Assembly (NCBI GenBank): GCA_013399115.1
Contig: VXAA01000089.1
Location: 14,923 to 78,922, forward strand
Reading direction: 5' to 3'
Source: Anseranas semipalmata
Lineage: Eukaryota; Chordata; Aves; Anseriformes; Anseranatidae
Length of the DNA stretch: 64,000 nucleotides
Shown: positions 12,116-26,507 of the stretch, piece by piece
Position numbering within the stretch: position 1 is the stretch's first letter
Layout: every line of letters begins with the position of its first letter
The notes under the pieces: model-generated
The model's input: the letters and a program-made list of their open reading frames with translations, nothing else
The model's database searches: none
What the model was told of the DNA's origin: nothing
Program-made: the position numbers and the translations under genes

Positions 12116-14559
12116 GGAGAAATGAAAAGTGGTTCTTCTGAGCCGGCACAGAAAGGCCAAGCGAGATGGACACAGGCCTGACTCCACTTAGGAAGCCCAA
12201 GGACAAAAGATCTGAGCCTGGTTGTGGACAACCTCATCAGACAGGCTGATAAGTCATCATGAACATAGCATCTAACTTGGTAGAATCTGTTTGTACTGAG
12301 TCAGAAATCTGGCTGAGGTAGCTGCAGAATGACGAATTAAATCCTAAATGGTCTGCAACTGTTTTTTGCTCTTGCATTTGGTACTGTAATGCTTACAATA
12401 CTGACTGAGAAGCTGATTCATTTTTATGATTTGCTTTTTCAATCTTCCAGCAAGATACTCAGGAAGCAGTTTTCATAAAAGCAAGCAGTGCCATAGCAGA
12501 TAAAATATGCCATAGCAGCTAATGAAAATAACTTAATAGTTTTAGTAAAATATATATCTATATATGTTGTACATATCCAGGTTGAGACTGTGGACATATA
12601 AGCAAAATCCTGCAATACTGTGTAAATTATTTGAACAAGCACTAGAACAAAGCTACCCTTTGAGCCAGCTAACTACCCGAAGCCATCAATTAGCAGAGCT
12701 ATACTAAGAATGGTTTTCTTTGTGGATATCTCAGATGTCTCTGATATCACTAGGTGATGTTTCTCAATCAAAAATATCCACTTTGTTACTGTGTTTACCC
12801 TGTTGGGAGTATCGGTTAAACCCGAATCTTTCCATAAACTGCATTGTTTTGTATACAAGGTATAAAAAAGTATTTGTGTTTGGGTTACTGGCTTCTAGAT
12901 TAACAGTTTAATTCTTTTTCTTAGAGATAGCTGTTTCACTTTGATTAAACACTTAAATATTAATTATAAGGGAATGACTCTAAAATCGATGGAGCAGAAC
13001 TGCTCATTTAGGAGGCATAAAAACAGAAAAAGGAAAAGCCAATCTGATGCTTTCCTGAGAGGTGAGATATTTAGGTTCAAATCCTTGTTTCAAATCGGCA
13101 AAAGACTTATGCCTGCAGCTGAGCGTCTCAGGCATGTGCCCAGACTATGCAGCAGACATACCCTTCTTCGTCTGTTATTGTTTGTTTTCCTGCCTGGCCA
13201 GATCCAAGGGCTATGCTCAGAGAGTACCCACTGTGCAGGCTGGACGCTGCGTGCACGCAAGTCACGCTGTGAGCGCTTGGAAAGCTTCGCCTGCACGCAT
13301 GAAATTGGGAATTCAGCCACGTGGGAAGTTCAGGAATCTCAAAGGTTAGATTGCAGCTGTGAAAGGCACTGCGGATTTAAAATTTGGATTTAGGCACCTG
13401 GAAGTGAAAAGATGGTTTTCTATCACTAATTCATCCTGTGGGGTCAAACAGGGACACTGCTGGTGACAAGCAGTGTAATGGTTATCAATGAGATTCCCAA
13501 ATTACTGTGATCCCACTGGCTGGCTGAAGAAAGATGATTGAATACTGACTGTTCTTACACATTTCTGCCTGCTAAACTAACACACAGAACCTAGTGTGCT
13601 AACTAACATGTTTCTTCCTTCTTCTTTCTTTATCAACAGAGTTATGGTTAAAAACAAAAATTAAAAATGAAGAAAACACCATACTCTCGGTCTTAGAGGA
13701 TCCAAGTAAAATTTGCAGTAAAACTCTTATACCCTTGACACTATATGTAGAAGTATAGTTAGCTACACTGTTCACTTCAAAGCCAGACAGAAAATTTCAC
13801 GAATATACAGTGTGGCTAGGACAATATTGCCGTAGCAGCCTTGGCATACCCTGACTTTTTGATATTTACTGGGCAATCCTAACATTGGTATAGTTTGGGG
13901 GATTGTGCTGGGTGTTACTAAATCTGCACTGCAAGTGTCACCTGGGAGGCAGGTGGTAGGGAAGAGCTAGCTGTGTGGGCCTCACCGTGGGCTGTACAAA
14001 CTGCCAAGGACACTGGGACCTTTTATACATCCTGAATCTGTGCTGAGTCCTACAAGGTAACATCCTCATTGCTACTGATATCTAGATCAGATACACCCTC
14101 ATGTGCTATGGTTGCACCTCCATTTTGTGTGTGTGAAGGTGTGACCACACAGCTATTTAATAAAAATTTTGGGGCAGGTCAGGTGGATCTAAAGAATAGA
14201 CTTTAGGCGCTAATTCTTCAGTGAACTTTGTACCTTTTCCATTCACTAGTTTGACAGATACCTCTGGTAAAGCACAAGTGGGAGGATCCCAAAGGCAGCT
14301 CTGGGGTTGGAAGATCCTGACTAACATGATGGCTATATCTCTAGTTTGATACTCCAGGTTTGCTATTTGACAGCATCAGGACAACAAGCCACCTATAGTG
14401 CTTGGAACAACCATGCTCTGTAATTTTTATCCTCATTTCAGATCAATCTAGCAATAATAAACCGATTCTTATGGTTCCTGGCAGGCTCCCCCAGTATGAG
14501 AAGTATTTTCTCCCTTGTTCAAACCAACGATCTTCCAGCCAGATGACTCCTCTAGCTCT
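12116..14559. other. Intergenic, no gene recognised
   Basis: Single-copy sequence. A GGTTCAAATCC sequence at 13074-13084 resembles a tRNA B-box, but no tRNA fold surrounds it. No repeats or exons were identified. Confidence 0.65.
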
Positions 14560-14760
14560 GGGAGGTTTGGACTGTGGCGACTCCTTGCTCTCAGCCATCC
14601 CCACATCATATTATTTATTTGTGGCATTGTATAAGAGCTCTTATGCAAATTCTAGTTTGGAGCTTTTGTCAGATTGATAGCGAGAGCGCTCGTGTGCCAT
14701 TCCCCCAGCGGCGAGCCTGCTTCGGTGTCACTTAATAAATCAGCGTTCCAACACAAGAGA
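14560..14760 (+). mobile_element. Possible LTR remnant (TATA to AATAAA module)
   Basis: A compact promoter-plus-poly(A) arrangement sits in otherwise AT-rich DNA. It has a TATAAGAG box (14629-14636) within the palindrome ATAAGAGCTCTTAT (14631-14644), a perfect octamer ATGCAAAT (14643-14650), a CpG-rich leader (14680-14730) and an AATAAA (14734-14739) about 100 bp after the TATA box. That spacing is typical of the U3-R boundary and R region of a retroviral LTR. No LTR family was recognised, and the terminal TG/CA and target-site duplication could not be fixed, so this is an inference. Confidence 0.3.
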
Positions 14761-17340
14761 AAAAAATATATAAGTATGTTGGAAATTTAAAATTGGATCT
14801 TTTCTGTCATTCTTCTCTCATCACAAATAAACCAAAAAGGAAAGAAAGAAGCTTGTGGTACTAGAAGCCTTTGGATTGTTATAGCTACTAACCAAAACCT
14901 CCAACCAGCTGCCAAAGAGACTACTTTCCTCAAGCTTATTATTCCATTTTTGTTTCTGCCATTTAACTCCTCAGCTGTAATATTTCCATGCACACAGCAT
15001 GGTGTGCCTAAAATATCTTATCTTACATTAGAGAAAAAACAAAGTTTTTCAAGGAGAAACCAAACTGGTTTCTCTCTTGGAAGATGGGCAGGATTCTTAA
15101 TGAGCCAACACACAGAAAATGGGTAAAATTAAGAGACAAACACCAGAGCCCATTTTATCCTCTCTCTTTTCCCATCCTGCTTTGCCCAGCTCTTACAGCC
15201 CCATTATTGCCGCTAACTAAAGCTGACAGATACTTAGAAAAAATGTTGCAACATTACTAGCCAACAAGCCTCTTACACTGATGCAAATTTAACACATCTC
15301 CTGCATATTCATGGCCATTAACAATTTTTATTTTGTCTGCATCTCTGCTCCTACATTTGCTCAGTACTTTTCGATTCTTCTTAAAACTAACAGCTTCTTT
15401 TATCTCTTTTCTCCACAATATGCCTCATGCTGTTTCATGCTGTCTTTGTGCTTTCCCCAGGCTTCCCCTCTACTTGCTGCATCCTGTTTCTTTAGACATC
15501 TCTTTCAAACTCTTCTCCAGAGCAGAGGCTTTCCCCGTGGCTTCCCTTTGCATCCTTCCTCTTGACTCCCTCACATGAGTCCATAAGAATTCCTCAGTTC
15601 AAGTATATCACAGAGCTGAAAAAAACTGTGTGGGGCAAGTAGTGCATCTCAGATTCCCCACTGAGGTGTAGTTGGCGATTTTGAGTTGATGCAATCTATA
15701 CAAATTGATGGATACAGTTAGTTAATTAGATGGATACTGCCAGTTTATAGATATCTTTTTATATCCTATTTGCTTTCCTGACACGTATAGAGTTAATGCA
15801 CAGAGGAGGTGAAAGAGAGAGGCTGTGTTGACCCCCTCCACAGGATAAATTCAGAATCTGGCAGAGCAAGCGAAGATACAGAGAACTTGGTGGGCTACTG
15901 AAATCCACACGTTTAAACACAACATATACCTCTGTGACTTCTTCTGCCTATATGTTAAACAGTCCCACTGAGTCTAGCTCTATACATCAGTGAAGCACAT
16001 ATATGATAGGCTATAAATAATGTTTAATACATTTTTTTTTTCCAGGAAATTCTGTTTTTAGCATTTTGTCAGCTTTCAGTTCTGCTGACTTCTAACAAGC
16101 CTTTTTGGGGATTTTTTTTTTTTTTTTTTTTTTTTCCTGAGATGGTTTTGGTGGTGAGTGGGAGTGAAGAAAGAAATTCAATAAGCCCGAAGGCAATTGC
16201 TGTACTGGCAGTGTGCGTTGCTTTTCATTTCGGAATTGGCATGAAGGCCCTCCAAGTAACACAAGCTCTCCTTTTGACAAAATTGACACATAAATTATAT
16301 AACAAGATGCAGTCTGATATTTTTTTTTGGGGGGGGGAGGGGAGATGATGAGGATTGCATGAAGTCAATATAGAAAGCTCATTTCACACCATGGGTATTC
16401 CTTCACTGTACTCTTAAACAAAGCACCTTTATCCAAAGGGCTCCTATGGCACTTTATACAATGTAAACAAGGCTTGAAATGACATGGCTGTCTAAATTAG
16501 GTTCCTCGATCTATAGTTGGACATACCAGTAATAACTCGGTGATCACAAGTGCTCGACCTCTCACAAATTCCGTTTACTTTGTGGGTGGGTGGGGGCACT
16601 GCAAATTATTAGTACCTTTGAGCTGTGCAAGTAATTTTAGCCCTCAGAACTGAGACTATATGTTCTTTGAAAACACCGGTTGAATTAGTACTAGAAACTA
16701 ATACCTAACCATGTTGAAAGCCAAAATAGATGAGTGTCCTTGTTTCTTCTAACTTGATTTGAACCTTCTGTAGTCCCATGGAAATTGTCTGACATTTCTC
16801 ATTCTTGGTAACACTTCCTTTATATTGAAATCATACGACATACTGAACTATATTTTTTGTACTAATGCTTTCCAATAAATGTTTTCAAAACTTTGGAGGC
16901 TGTCTGCCTTCAGTGAGTTTCAGATCCTTCAGGCAGTGTGCAGTGAGGAATGGAGAGGAAATTACTTGAAATAAGCCTTTTCCTAAATATATGGTAAGAA
17001 AAGCACGACACTGAACAAATAGTCCCTAGTTAGGTCAAAAATAAACCCACAGAGAAGAAATAAACAGGTTACCCATTGTTGTATATATGCTCAACAATCA
17101 AAATTTCCTCCATTAAAAACAAAAAATCTTTGTTCTTTTCTAAAAATCATTAGCAAAAAGGTTTTCACATGGAGGAGATATACATCACAAGGTTCCTGTA
17201 AGAGAGAAGAATGACCTACAGTTTGATGTAGAATTAACACTTACTGTGTCAATATCATCACCTTTTTGCTTACTCAAAAATATATCCATCTGGTGTCATG
17301 GGGGGAAAAAATGTTCCTTAAAGAAATAAAAATAGGAAAA

Positions 17341-17366
17341 AACAACAACAACAACAACAACAACAA
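17341..17366 (+). repeat. (AAC)n microsatellite
   Basis: About eight uninterrupted AAC units following an A-run; a simple trinucleotide repeat, likely length-variable. Confidence 0.9.
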
Positions 17367-20108
17367 AGTATCATCTGAACTAATAATACCTTGCCTTTCT
17401 GTGGCCCCTACAGAGTAGCAGGATATGAAAACATACTGAAATAATTAAATTAATTAAGATCATGAAACTCCAAAATGGTATTTTAATTCCTAAGTGCAGA
17501 CACAAAGATTCCATGCTTCCTTTTCATGAGATTAAACAAGAAATCTGTGTTGAGGTGATGTATACAGTCTTAATCCTCTCACATCCAGGCTCGCAGCTTA
17601 GCCACAAAGTTGACGCTTCTCTGTGCATTGAATAAATGGCTCTTAGGCACAGCACGAGTTTTCTGTAAATACCATATCCTCTGTTCACTAAGGGACAAGT
17701 AAGTGTTCCCAACATGGGTATAAAAAAGAAAGATTGTTGTCCTAGTAACTTCCACATATGCTGCCAATGGTCATTATCAGAGGAATACAACCTGCACTTC
17801 CCCAGCTCTTAAAAACTCACGTAGTGCAGCTTCCAGCCCGGCCAGCGCTGGGCTAACACCTCTCCACACTCGTACAGCTGCCTGTACAGCTCTCACAAGC
17901 ATCTAAGTGCTTTCCTGTGCCAAATCCTTCTATGTACACTGGGTGTTCATTGTACTAAGAAGCTCAACCTACTGAAAGAAGCTTAAACCTTCACGTTGTT
18001 AGCACTAAAATTTCTATACTGAGGTGTCTATGAAGAGGTTTGATAATTAGTTATCTCCAGGAAGACAAACTCCAACACCGCAACCTAACTCATAGATGTT
18101 TTCAGATTCCTTAAGCTAAGGAATAGGTTTATACTGCATCATGATTTTACCTGGTACTCAAGTTCAAATTTGTCCAGTGGCCGTAATATATGAATGCAAA
18201 CCCTCACATAAGAGATGTTCGGGGACACAGCAGACAGAGAAGTTTAGTCCATGCCATTAGCACAGTGTGGATGGGTGAGTGCTGTATCTGGTCTACCTGC
18301 CACCATAAAGCCTACTCCTTCACAGGGGAAAAGGGGATTGTACACCATCTGAATTTAAAATGCCCCTGTAGCATTGAGGATGCACTGAGCAAGAAACAAA
18401 CATCCTACTTGTGAAGACGTGTTTGAAGTGGAATCGAGGAAGGTGCTGAGGAGTAGCTTATTGCCTAGCTCAGGCTGCTAAGGTACCATAAACATCATCT
18501 GCTTCAACACCTTAAGGTATCTTCAGACAGCTATAATTCAATGATGTTTTTGCTTTTTGTAAAGCATTGCTTATTGTCATACAAAATGAAAATATTCATT
18601 AGGAGGCTTGCAGATATGCATTTTCATTTATTTAAATTATAGTTTATTCAATCAGGACTGAATGACACAAGCAAGGAAGAAAGTTATTTTTATAACCTGT
18701 TAGCTTGCTGCTAAGATATGGTAATGAATTATTTTCATAACTGCTCCTGCTGCCAGTTGTCATTCTTTCTTAGGCTACTGGGTTCATGAATGTGTCTGCG
18801 GGGAGCTCACGTGCATCTCCTATGTAGTTTACCGGCAGTCTGTTATCGGTACTAAACACCATACCATGCTGTTACCCACTAGCCTCAGAAGTCTTTGCTG
18901 CATTATTCTGCTATGAGGAGGTGGGAATTAGTTTGTTGTCATCTTTTTTATTTACAAAGATAGTACACCTAGACAGCTACAGAAGGAACAAGGAAAGCCA
19001 AGTCCTCTTTCCAACAATGTGCCCACAGTGCTTTTCACTGCCTTCCTCCATTCTGCTTATTCCTGGTTCCAACAATTCCAACAGTTCTTGCTTTAGTCCT
19101 TACATTTCCAGTTAGCATGAAGGTACAGCCTGGTGGTGCTTCTGTGCTCTAAAACCAGGACAAGACAGACAGCACTGGAAAGGAACAGTCCTTCCTTCCC
19201 CGTTCTACACACTCCCTGGGCTTTCCCTCGAGCTTGCGTTCATCCAAGTCCACGGTGAACTCATCTAGCACACTAAGCAACCAGAAAACAATACCTAAAA
19301 AATGGTGGTCATGTAAACACCACCACTAACACAAAGGAAGGAACAGGGCCATAGCTAAATAGCTTAGATGTAACATCAAAGTGGTACTTTTCTCACATCA
19401 TTTTTTGCTCCACACAGTTCAAAACCTTAAGCAGTTCTTGAAGTGATTTCATTATTCTATTTTATTTTTTGGAAGAAAAACTGCTTATGAGAAACTTCCC
19501 TGATGTGCTGGCAGCAAATCTTGATCAACAACTACAGTGTGAACCTGGCAAGGACATTCCATCATCCATTAAAGAAAGCATCAGCCTCCATATCAATTTA
19601 AAGCATTTAGCTTCATTATCTTGCTGCTTTTCCTGTTAAAGAATATTCAAGGTAAATCTCTTGTTGCATCTGTAACCTCATAAGGCTATTTGTACAGCAC
19701 TATTTGTATTGTGCCCATAGGGTACGAGCTCTCTCAACCAGTTGTTGCCCTTGGTCTCCATTTCCCTTTAGGCACAGTTTCAATCTATTCTCTTCACTGT
19801 CACCCTCAGAATGAGCTCCACAAAAGAAACCCATCCTTGTTTGCCTTCAAAATGTTCCTTAAAGACTTGTGGTAGGAATCTCTGCATCTGGGGATTTGCC
19901 AATGCATTGCTATATTTACTAATACAAACTTGTTACACTGATCTCTGTTATCTTATGGTTTCAATTACTTTTTTTTTTTTCATTAGAACGTGAACTCCTT
20001 GGGGGTAAAGTTGTATAATATGGGTATTTCTTGTGTACACTCAGGTTTATGTCTAGTTCATGATTAGAGTTGCTGATACTGTGTTAATACAAAGAGATGT
20101 AGTAGCTT

Positions 20109-20152
20109 GAAAGCCCTGAAAATTTTGAAAAGCCCTGAAAAATATTTGAAAG
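20109..20152 (+). repeat. Short tandem repeat, about 20-bp unit
   Basis: Two clear copies of TTGAAAAGCCCTGAAAAT-like sequence and a partial third (TTTGAAAGGCTTTG). Confidence 0.7.
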
Positions 20153-23100
20153 GCTTTGCTTACTTAATGTTAATCAAAAAGAAGCAAGACTTGTTGCATT
20201 CATTTACCAAGAGATAGGTATGACAAGGCACAGAGAACACTTGAGCTGCATCTCACATGCAAAGTGGTTCCCTCTTCTGTGGGCTCCAGTCCCAGAGCTG
20301 TTTCTTCATCTGGGGACCTCACTGAAGGGTGTTGCAGCACCATTTTGGCGTTGCAAGCTTCTGGGTTTCCAAGAAGGTAATGAATGACAAATGGCCCTCC
20401 ACCTGCCATGTTGCCATTTCAGATGCAAGGAGAAGTGCTGAACGCTTTTAGGTGGAACATGGTGCTGAATACAAATTGGCAGCCTACACCAATGTGTAGG
20501 AGCAACCTTCAGAGGATCTAATCCTCAGTTCTTGCTGGCAAAGCCAGCCACCCTCAGTACACGTTTACATGGCCTTTGTTACCATCGCTGCAGTGCCCAA
20601 ATACTTTTTCAGTTTAAAATGTCAATGTATTAAAATTACTAAAATAGAAAGGTATACAACTTCCTAAACCATATGTATTGCAATCACATAGCATATGTCA
20701 AAACATTTTCTTAACAACTTGATCTATTATTTTTGTTATATAATACAAAACAGTATTTTCTTTACCAGATGTTGGCACAGCACAGTCTTAGGCCATAAAA
20801 CGCAGTGATGACTTGGAGTAGAGAATAACATGCTTGCCTTTCCAAGCTGCTGGTGTGTTGAAACCTTTTTTTTTTTTTTTTAGTGTACAGCTCACAGGCA
20901 TCTGATGTTGCTTTCCTCTTGGATATTGCAGTCTACATAATAATTGTCAGCTAATTACAGGGAAGGAATATAACTCACAGGCTGGGAGTTCCTCACACCA
21001 TTCTTACACCTCTACATGCTATAAAAAGGAGCCCTTTATCGGAGGCAGCACTGTTCCCTCTTGATTAAAAAATCTTGAATGGCTTCTACAGGTGTAATTT
21101 CTGATGGCATTTTTACAGTAAGAATACAGAAAACTTTGTGAAACTATAAAAAATTTTATTTAAAAAAGAAATGAAAACCATAACATTTTAATCCCCTGAA
21201 AAATCAGAGCTTTACAGATTACACGTTTTTAAAGACAGAAAACTACAGTCCTTCTTTTCTACCAAAGAAGGAAAATTTGACAATACAATACTGTAAACAC
21301 TCAACAAATTTATTGAAAAAAAAAAACAAAAACAAACAAACAAAAAAACCAACCAACTTTGTTCAAAAAAAAAAAAATCCCTTGCAGGAGGGGAAGTAAA
21401 AGATTTCCCCATCTTCAACCTTTCTTCCCTTCCTCCGTTGGGAGGAAAATAAAAAGGGGGAAGTCTTAAAATGTTCTTCCTCTCTTCCAAGGACTTCTTT
21501 AAGCAGTTACAACAAATATTTTTGTAAAAACAAAGCCAAAACAAGAGGCACAAAGTCGATCCTATCCTCATGTAATTTAAAAGTGGGGGCAACTGTTCTC
21601 GGATGTTTATAAAACATCACTACTAATGAGATTTCTAAAGCTTAGTCAATGGAAAGTTATGATGGAATTTGCAATTGTCATGCTTGAAACAAGTTTCATC
21701 TACTGCCAACCTCTCGCAACACTCGTGCTCCAGACAGCTTCATCCTTTGGCTGAGAACATGTTTTGCCTTCCCTCTTTTGCTCTCTCTCCCCTACGTATT
21801 TCAATCATAACTCAGTTATTTTTTTCAAGACCTCCTAGGTGCACAACATCAGACATGTTATCGATACTCACTGCAACAAGCTGTACTGAGCACACGTTTA
21901 CTTGAGCAGAAAAGCAGTTCAGCAAGACTCAGGGCTGAGCACTGCTACAACCCTGACCAGTGAATGCTCATACTTTTAGATTTGGGTTAAAGAGAATTTT
22001 TCCTCTCTAAATAGCTGTGCCAACACATACAGAACACAAAGAGAGGACTAAATTCCATCTGGGTGAGTGAAAGCACACATTTATTTCACCAAAGAGAGTC
22101 ACCTGGAACTAAAGCCCTTTATAGCCTCCAGGATACTAACATCTTGAATGAAGCATCCCTCTTCCATCCAAAAGCAAGACCTACGCTATTTAAGAGAATG
22201 ATTTTAGCAACATACCCTAACTGCTTCAGAACAGATGCACTCCTCTTTGGTGGTATAGCCACTTCCATGTTTTTTTTTAATTATTATTTACTTTTTAATT
22301 TATTTTTTTTAAAAGGGACATGAATAGTCTTTTACAGCTTCTCATAGGCAGAGACACCAGATGGCTGACAGAAGTGATATAAAATTATTTAAAAAAAAAA
22401 CAAAAACAAACAAAACATTCTTCCGAAATCAAAATCTTAGAAAATTAGAAACTACTTACAACATATGTGCAGGTACCTACGAAGATATCACCAGTGAACA
22501 TAGTTTGGTCTGAATTTCACATCATTTTTTGTAATTTCTGTTTTAGTGAACTGACTAGTAAATGTCTCTTCTGGAAAGTGGTACGAATTATCATTTTGAA
22601 TTCCTGTTCTGAAGCCTACGTGACTGCATAATGGAGTCAAAGGCTTCAGTGATCATTACAGCAGGATTGAAATGCTAGGGTGAAAGAAAGACACTGCCCC
22701 TAACAGCCACAAAAAACAAACAAAAAAACACATAGAAGTTTTACATCTCCAGTAAGTTGGATAAACTTCACACTTCCAGCTTCCTGGAATAGAGCAAAAC
22801 CATCACAATCATTTACTGCATGTGAATCAGCCCTAACAGTGATGGATTTTGTGAACTGGACTGAACCCTTCAATAAAAACCCTCTGAGACACACAGTAGC
22901 CAGTTGGTCCAGGTCTGTCACACCTGGAAAGTATGACAAAAACAACATTTAGGTGCGCAACACATTTACAGAAGGTACTGTAGGTTTTCCTTCAAGGTTT
23001 ATATATGGAAGAACTCTCAAGTCTCAAAACTGTTCATAAAAATGATGTTTCACTCAATATCTGAGGGAAACTACCAAGAATTTAAGCAGTGCTAATCTGT

Positions 23101-24248
23101 ACACACCTTTTAATGAACCTGAGAAGTGAAAGTTGGAAAAAAAAAACAGAATCGAAAGTGTAAGAATATTGTGCTCACAAGACAAGATGATTTTAAAACT
23201 CAGTGACTACTCTTAAGTAAATTCTTCCCGTCAAAAGGAAAGCCGCATGTGGGCCATTTCCCTGCTGTTTACAAGAACATTCCAATTTTATCTCATTTAA
23301 AAATTCTTTAATTATTACACAACAGTACTTCTGTGATTGTGTTATCAAACAGGGAACATGGCTATTACACAATCTGGATTGTTCTAAACCTAGTAGTTTG
23401 GGGCTGTAATGATATAGAACAAATCCACACTTTGCAATCTAGTCACTCTCTGCAGAGAAAACTTGAGAAACAGTAAGAAACTGGGCAAAAGTAAAGAGCA
23501 TGCTCAGCCCTAGGAAACTACCCTCCAAAGGCAACTTGCTAACTGCAGCTCTGAGTCTGACCCCTCATCCCCATCCTAGGAACCAATCCTGCTCATTCGT
23601 AAAGTGAATCCTTGTGCAGTAGATCGACTTTCTGTGTTGGTATATACAGTCCAGCCACAATTCAGCTGTGTATTTCCACCAGGCTAGCACAATCGCTTTG
23701 ACGGTCACAAGATGATAGGTATTAATAAGCAATGTTTATCAATATACAACATTTATTAAAGCTAGATTAATTCTTCCAAGGCACAAACAGTTGCATAGTA
23801 CAAGGGGCACTGTGTGACAGCAGAACTGGCCAGTGTGTGCATGCAGGAGAAGCTACTGGCAGAATGGGAATGCCTACTGAGCACGGGAGCAACTGAAAAC
23901 TAATGCTCTTACAAAAAGAGTAAGGCTAAAGAAACTGTAATTAATGACATCCCTATCCCACACATACCCCAATTTTAACTGTATTATTCTGTAGTCCTTT
24001 AGGGAATGGTAGAATACTGCTGGCAAACACCCCATACAATGATTGTCTTCTCTTCAGAAGTTATGAATGTCAGTATGATTTTTCCCCCTTTTTACAAGTA
24101 TGAGCAATACAGGATTAAGCTGTAACACACTGATAAGTGACATTAAACTCTCTACTGGAAACCACTACAAACACTCTGCTGAATTAAAGATAGTATGTTT
24201 TAAAATAAATGAGTATATTAATAGATTTGACACATTAAAACACAAAGT

Positions 24249-25108
24249 GATTTATATTGGAAAGGACCTCTGGAAGTCACTGCGTCCAACTCAAAGCTGT
24301 AAGCATATCAAGGCAGTCACATACTTATTGAGTTGAGCACCTCTAAGGGTAGAGATTCCACAGCCTCTCTGGGTGACTGGTTCCAGTGCCTAACCATCAT
24401 CATAGCAAAAATTTCATTTCCCCTCAAATCTAATTGATACTTCCCCATGTTCCAATCCATGCCCATTACCTCTCATCTTTGCCCCATGGACCTTCAAGTA
24501 TGGGCTTGTCTGTGAAGCCTCCAATTATGTACCACAGACAGCAATAAAAAAAAAATAATAATCTGTTCTTCACCTTCTTTTCTTAAAGGATGTACTCAGT
24601 TCTCTCAGCTGTTTATCTCATGTGCTCTGCCTCCTTTCCCTTTTGGTGGCCATCTCCACTGGACTTGCACCAAAAGATCTGTATCTGCCTTGTATTAGGG
24701 AGCCCCAACCTTGAGCTCTGTACTCCAGCTGTGTTCTCACAAGGGGAATAATCACTTCTGTAAACCTGCCGCTTCCAGGCTTTGCCAATAAAGCTCAGAC
24801 AGGATGTTGTGGAAAGACACATGCCCATGGCAAGACCACAAGAGCACCTGCTGACTGGTGTTCACCTTGCTGTCCACCATTCTGCCAGGTCTCTTTCAGG
24901 AAAGCTGCTTTCCATTCATTCCATGGCCCCTGATGATACTCCATCCCAGATGCAGGACTTCATACTTTGCCTTGCTGACCTTCAGAAGGTTTCCATCAGC
25001 CCATTCCTCCAGCCTGCCGCACTTTCCCTGCATTCCAACCTCACCCTCCAGCATATGGATTACTCCTCACCCACCCAGTTTGGTATTGTACATAGTATGG
25101 GATAAGAC
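24249..25108 (-). mobile_element. Old, diverged CR1 LINE fragment (about 860 bp)
   Basis: Sequence on the minus strand follows CR1 3' sequence over its whole length: GGTCC-type 3' UTR remnants at 24260-24300, an ORF2 tail around 24350-24480, and more 5' RT-region sequence to about 25105 (CTTCAGAAGGTTTCCATCAG region). Many indels and an internal A-rich insertion (24547-24562) show that it is old. It is the longest repeat in the window. Confidence 0.8.
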
Positions 25109-26429
25109 ATGGGAGCATAAAGATAAAAATCTGCCCTGAATTTTAATCACCTTTAAAGAGAGACACCTGCTATTTTCACAGACAAATCAGTTCCCATGAC
25201 TTTATTTCCTGGCTGACACATTGCACACACCCAGTCTGTTATAATGCGAATATTAAGTTTGCAGAAATCTGAGGAAGAAGTATGTTTTCACTATTACTAA
25301 TGATTCAATTTTCTCTTTTCACTACACAGCACAATGCAGAAATGCATTACTGAAGCAGTCTGGATGCCAATTTTTGAGGAGTCAGTCGTAAGAAGGCCAT
25401 ACTTGTATGTTACTGAGCATTCCACAATTCTGTAGATATGTTCTCAGCATACCATCAACAGAAAAGTACTAGCATTCATTAGGATTCATCTTCAAGGTGG
25501 TTTTACATCTTTTTGTACATCATAAGAGATTACCTAGTACAGCTTTCTTTATAAGACGCATTAAAAAATACAGCTTCAAGCAATCAAAAAGACAGCATTG
25601 ATAGGACATGGGTAGTTTAAAAATATTTAACCAATTCAGAGTATTCAAGCAAAATATACAGTTGATTTAAAAAGTTTCCTTTTGGTATAATCCTACCTAT
25701 TAAGGCATCTCACTTCATCGTATTTGACTGATACTTCAGACCCAATTAGTTATTTAATCCTCTTCACAGTGCAGTGCGGCCACAAAGTTCCTCTGGCGTA
25801 TGCAACACAAGCATGTTATGATAGTGGAGCAGGATCAGAATAGAAACACTTCAAGCCAGAACTGCTACCAAATACCTTCTAAGAAATTATGATTGAGCCA
25901 TGAAGTAGAAGGGTCCTCCTTCTCTTTACATGAGAAATTCTGCAACTCAGCTTTTGCCAGCTCTGGCATCTTACTAGTTGTCCAGTAAGTACTTAAATTT
26001 AGCTAGAAATGCAAAAAAAACCTCTAGCCTGTAAAATATTACAGGAGGAAGGTTGGGAAGTTAAAATAACTTGCTACATGCGGATAGGTTCCAGAACTTT
26101 AGGAAAAGAGGGAAGAAAGTACCTGGTTGGTGTAAGATGAAAGGGAATCATTACCTTTTCCCTCAACCTTAAAAGCAAAATTGTGTGCCCAGACAGTGTC
26201 TCTGCCTTTCCAATACTCGCATTGACCTCACTGCTCAGTCACTATACTTCACAGATCCCTGAAAACAATATTGGATTTTCTGGCTTGGAGGTGCTATGTG
26301 ATATTCTGCGGAACAAAGGTGCTAAGGAAATCCAGTTAACTGTGATTCAAAAGGCTCCGGAATACCATTGTACTAAAAAGCCCGATACAACATAATTAAG
26401 TTCCAAACTATTAAAATTACAGATAATGC
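25109..26429. other. Intergenic downstream of EIF3E
   Basis: About 1.3 kb between the old CR1 fragment and the EIF3E poly(A) region. No gene or repeat was recognised. Confidence 0.7.
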
Positions 26430-26450
26430 AGATTGTTAAAAGTAGCCAAT

Positions 26451-26456
26451 TTTATT
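26451..26456 (-). terminator. Distal AATAAA poly(A) signal of EIF3E
   Basis: This canonical hexamer on the minus strand lies 110 nt beyond the stop codon. Cleavage would be expected 10-25 nt further on, near 26426-26440. Confidence 0.6.
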
Positions 26457-26507
26457 CAAATAATTTTAAGATGAAACACAATTACCTTTTCTCAAAAAGG
26501 TTACATA

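Larger units (their letters stand above)
14761..24248. other. Long intergenic stretch, simple repeats only
   Basis: About 9.5 kb without a recognised gene or CR1. It holds a T-run (about 16111-16135), a T8-G9 tract at about 16320-16336, an (AAC)n microsatellite at 17341-17366, a three-unit 20-bp tandem at 20109-20152, further T- and A-runs (20864-20881, 21316-21348, 21366-21377), and another A-rich tract near 22390-22415. Confidence 0.65.

Noticed and set aside
13030..13100. tRNA-like B-box sequence GGTTCAAATCC at 13074
   Set aside because: The flanking bases do not form a proper T-stem, and no A-box, anticodon stem or acceptor stem was found at the right distances.
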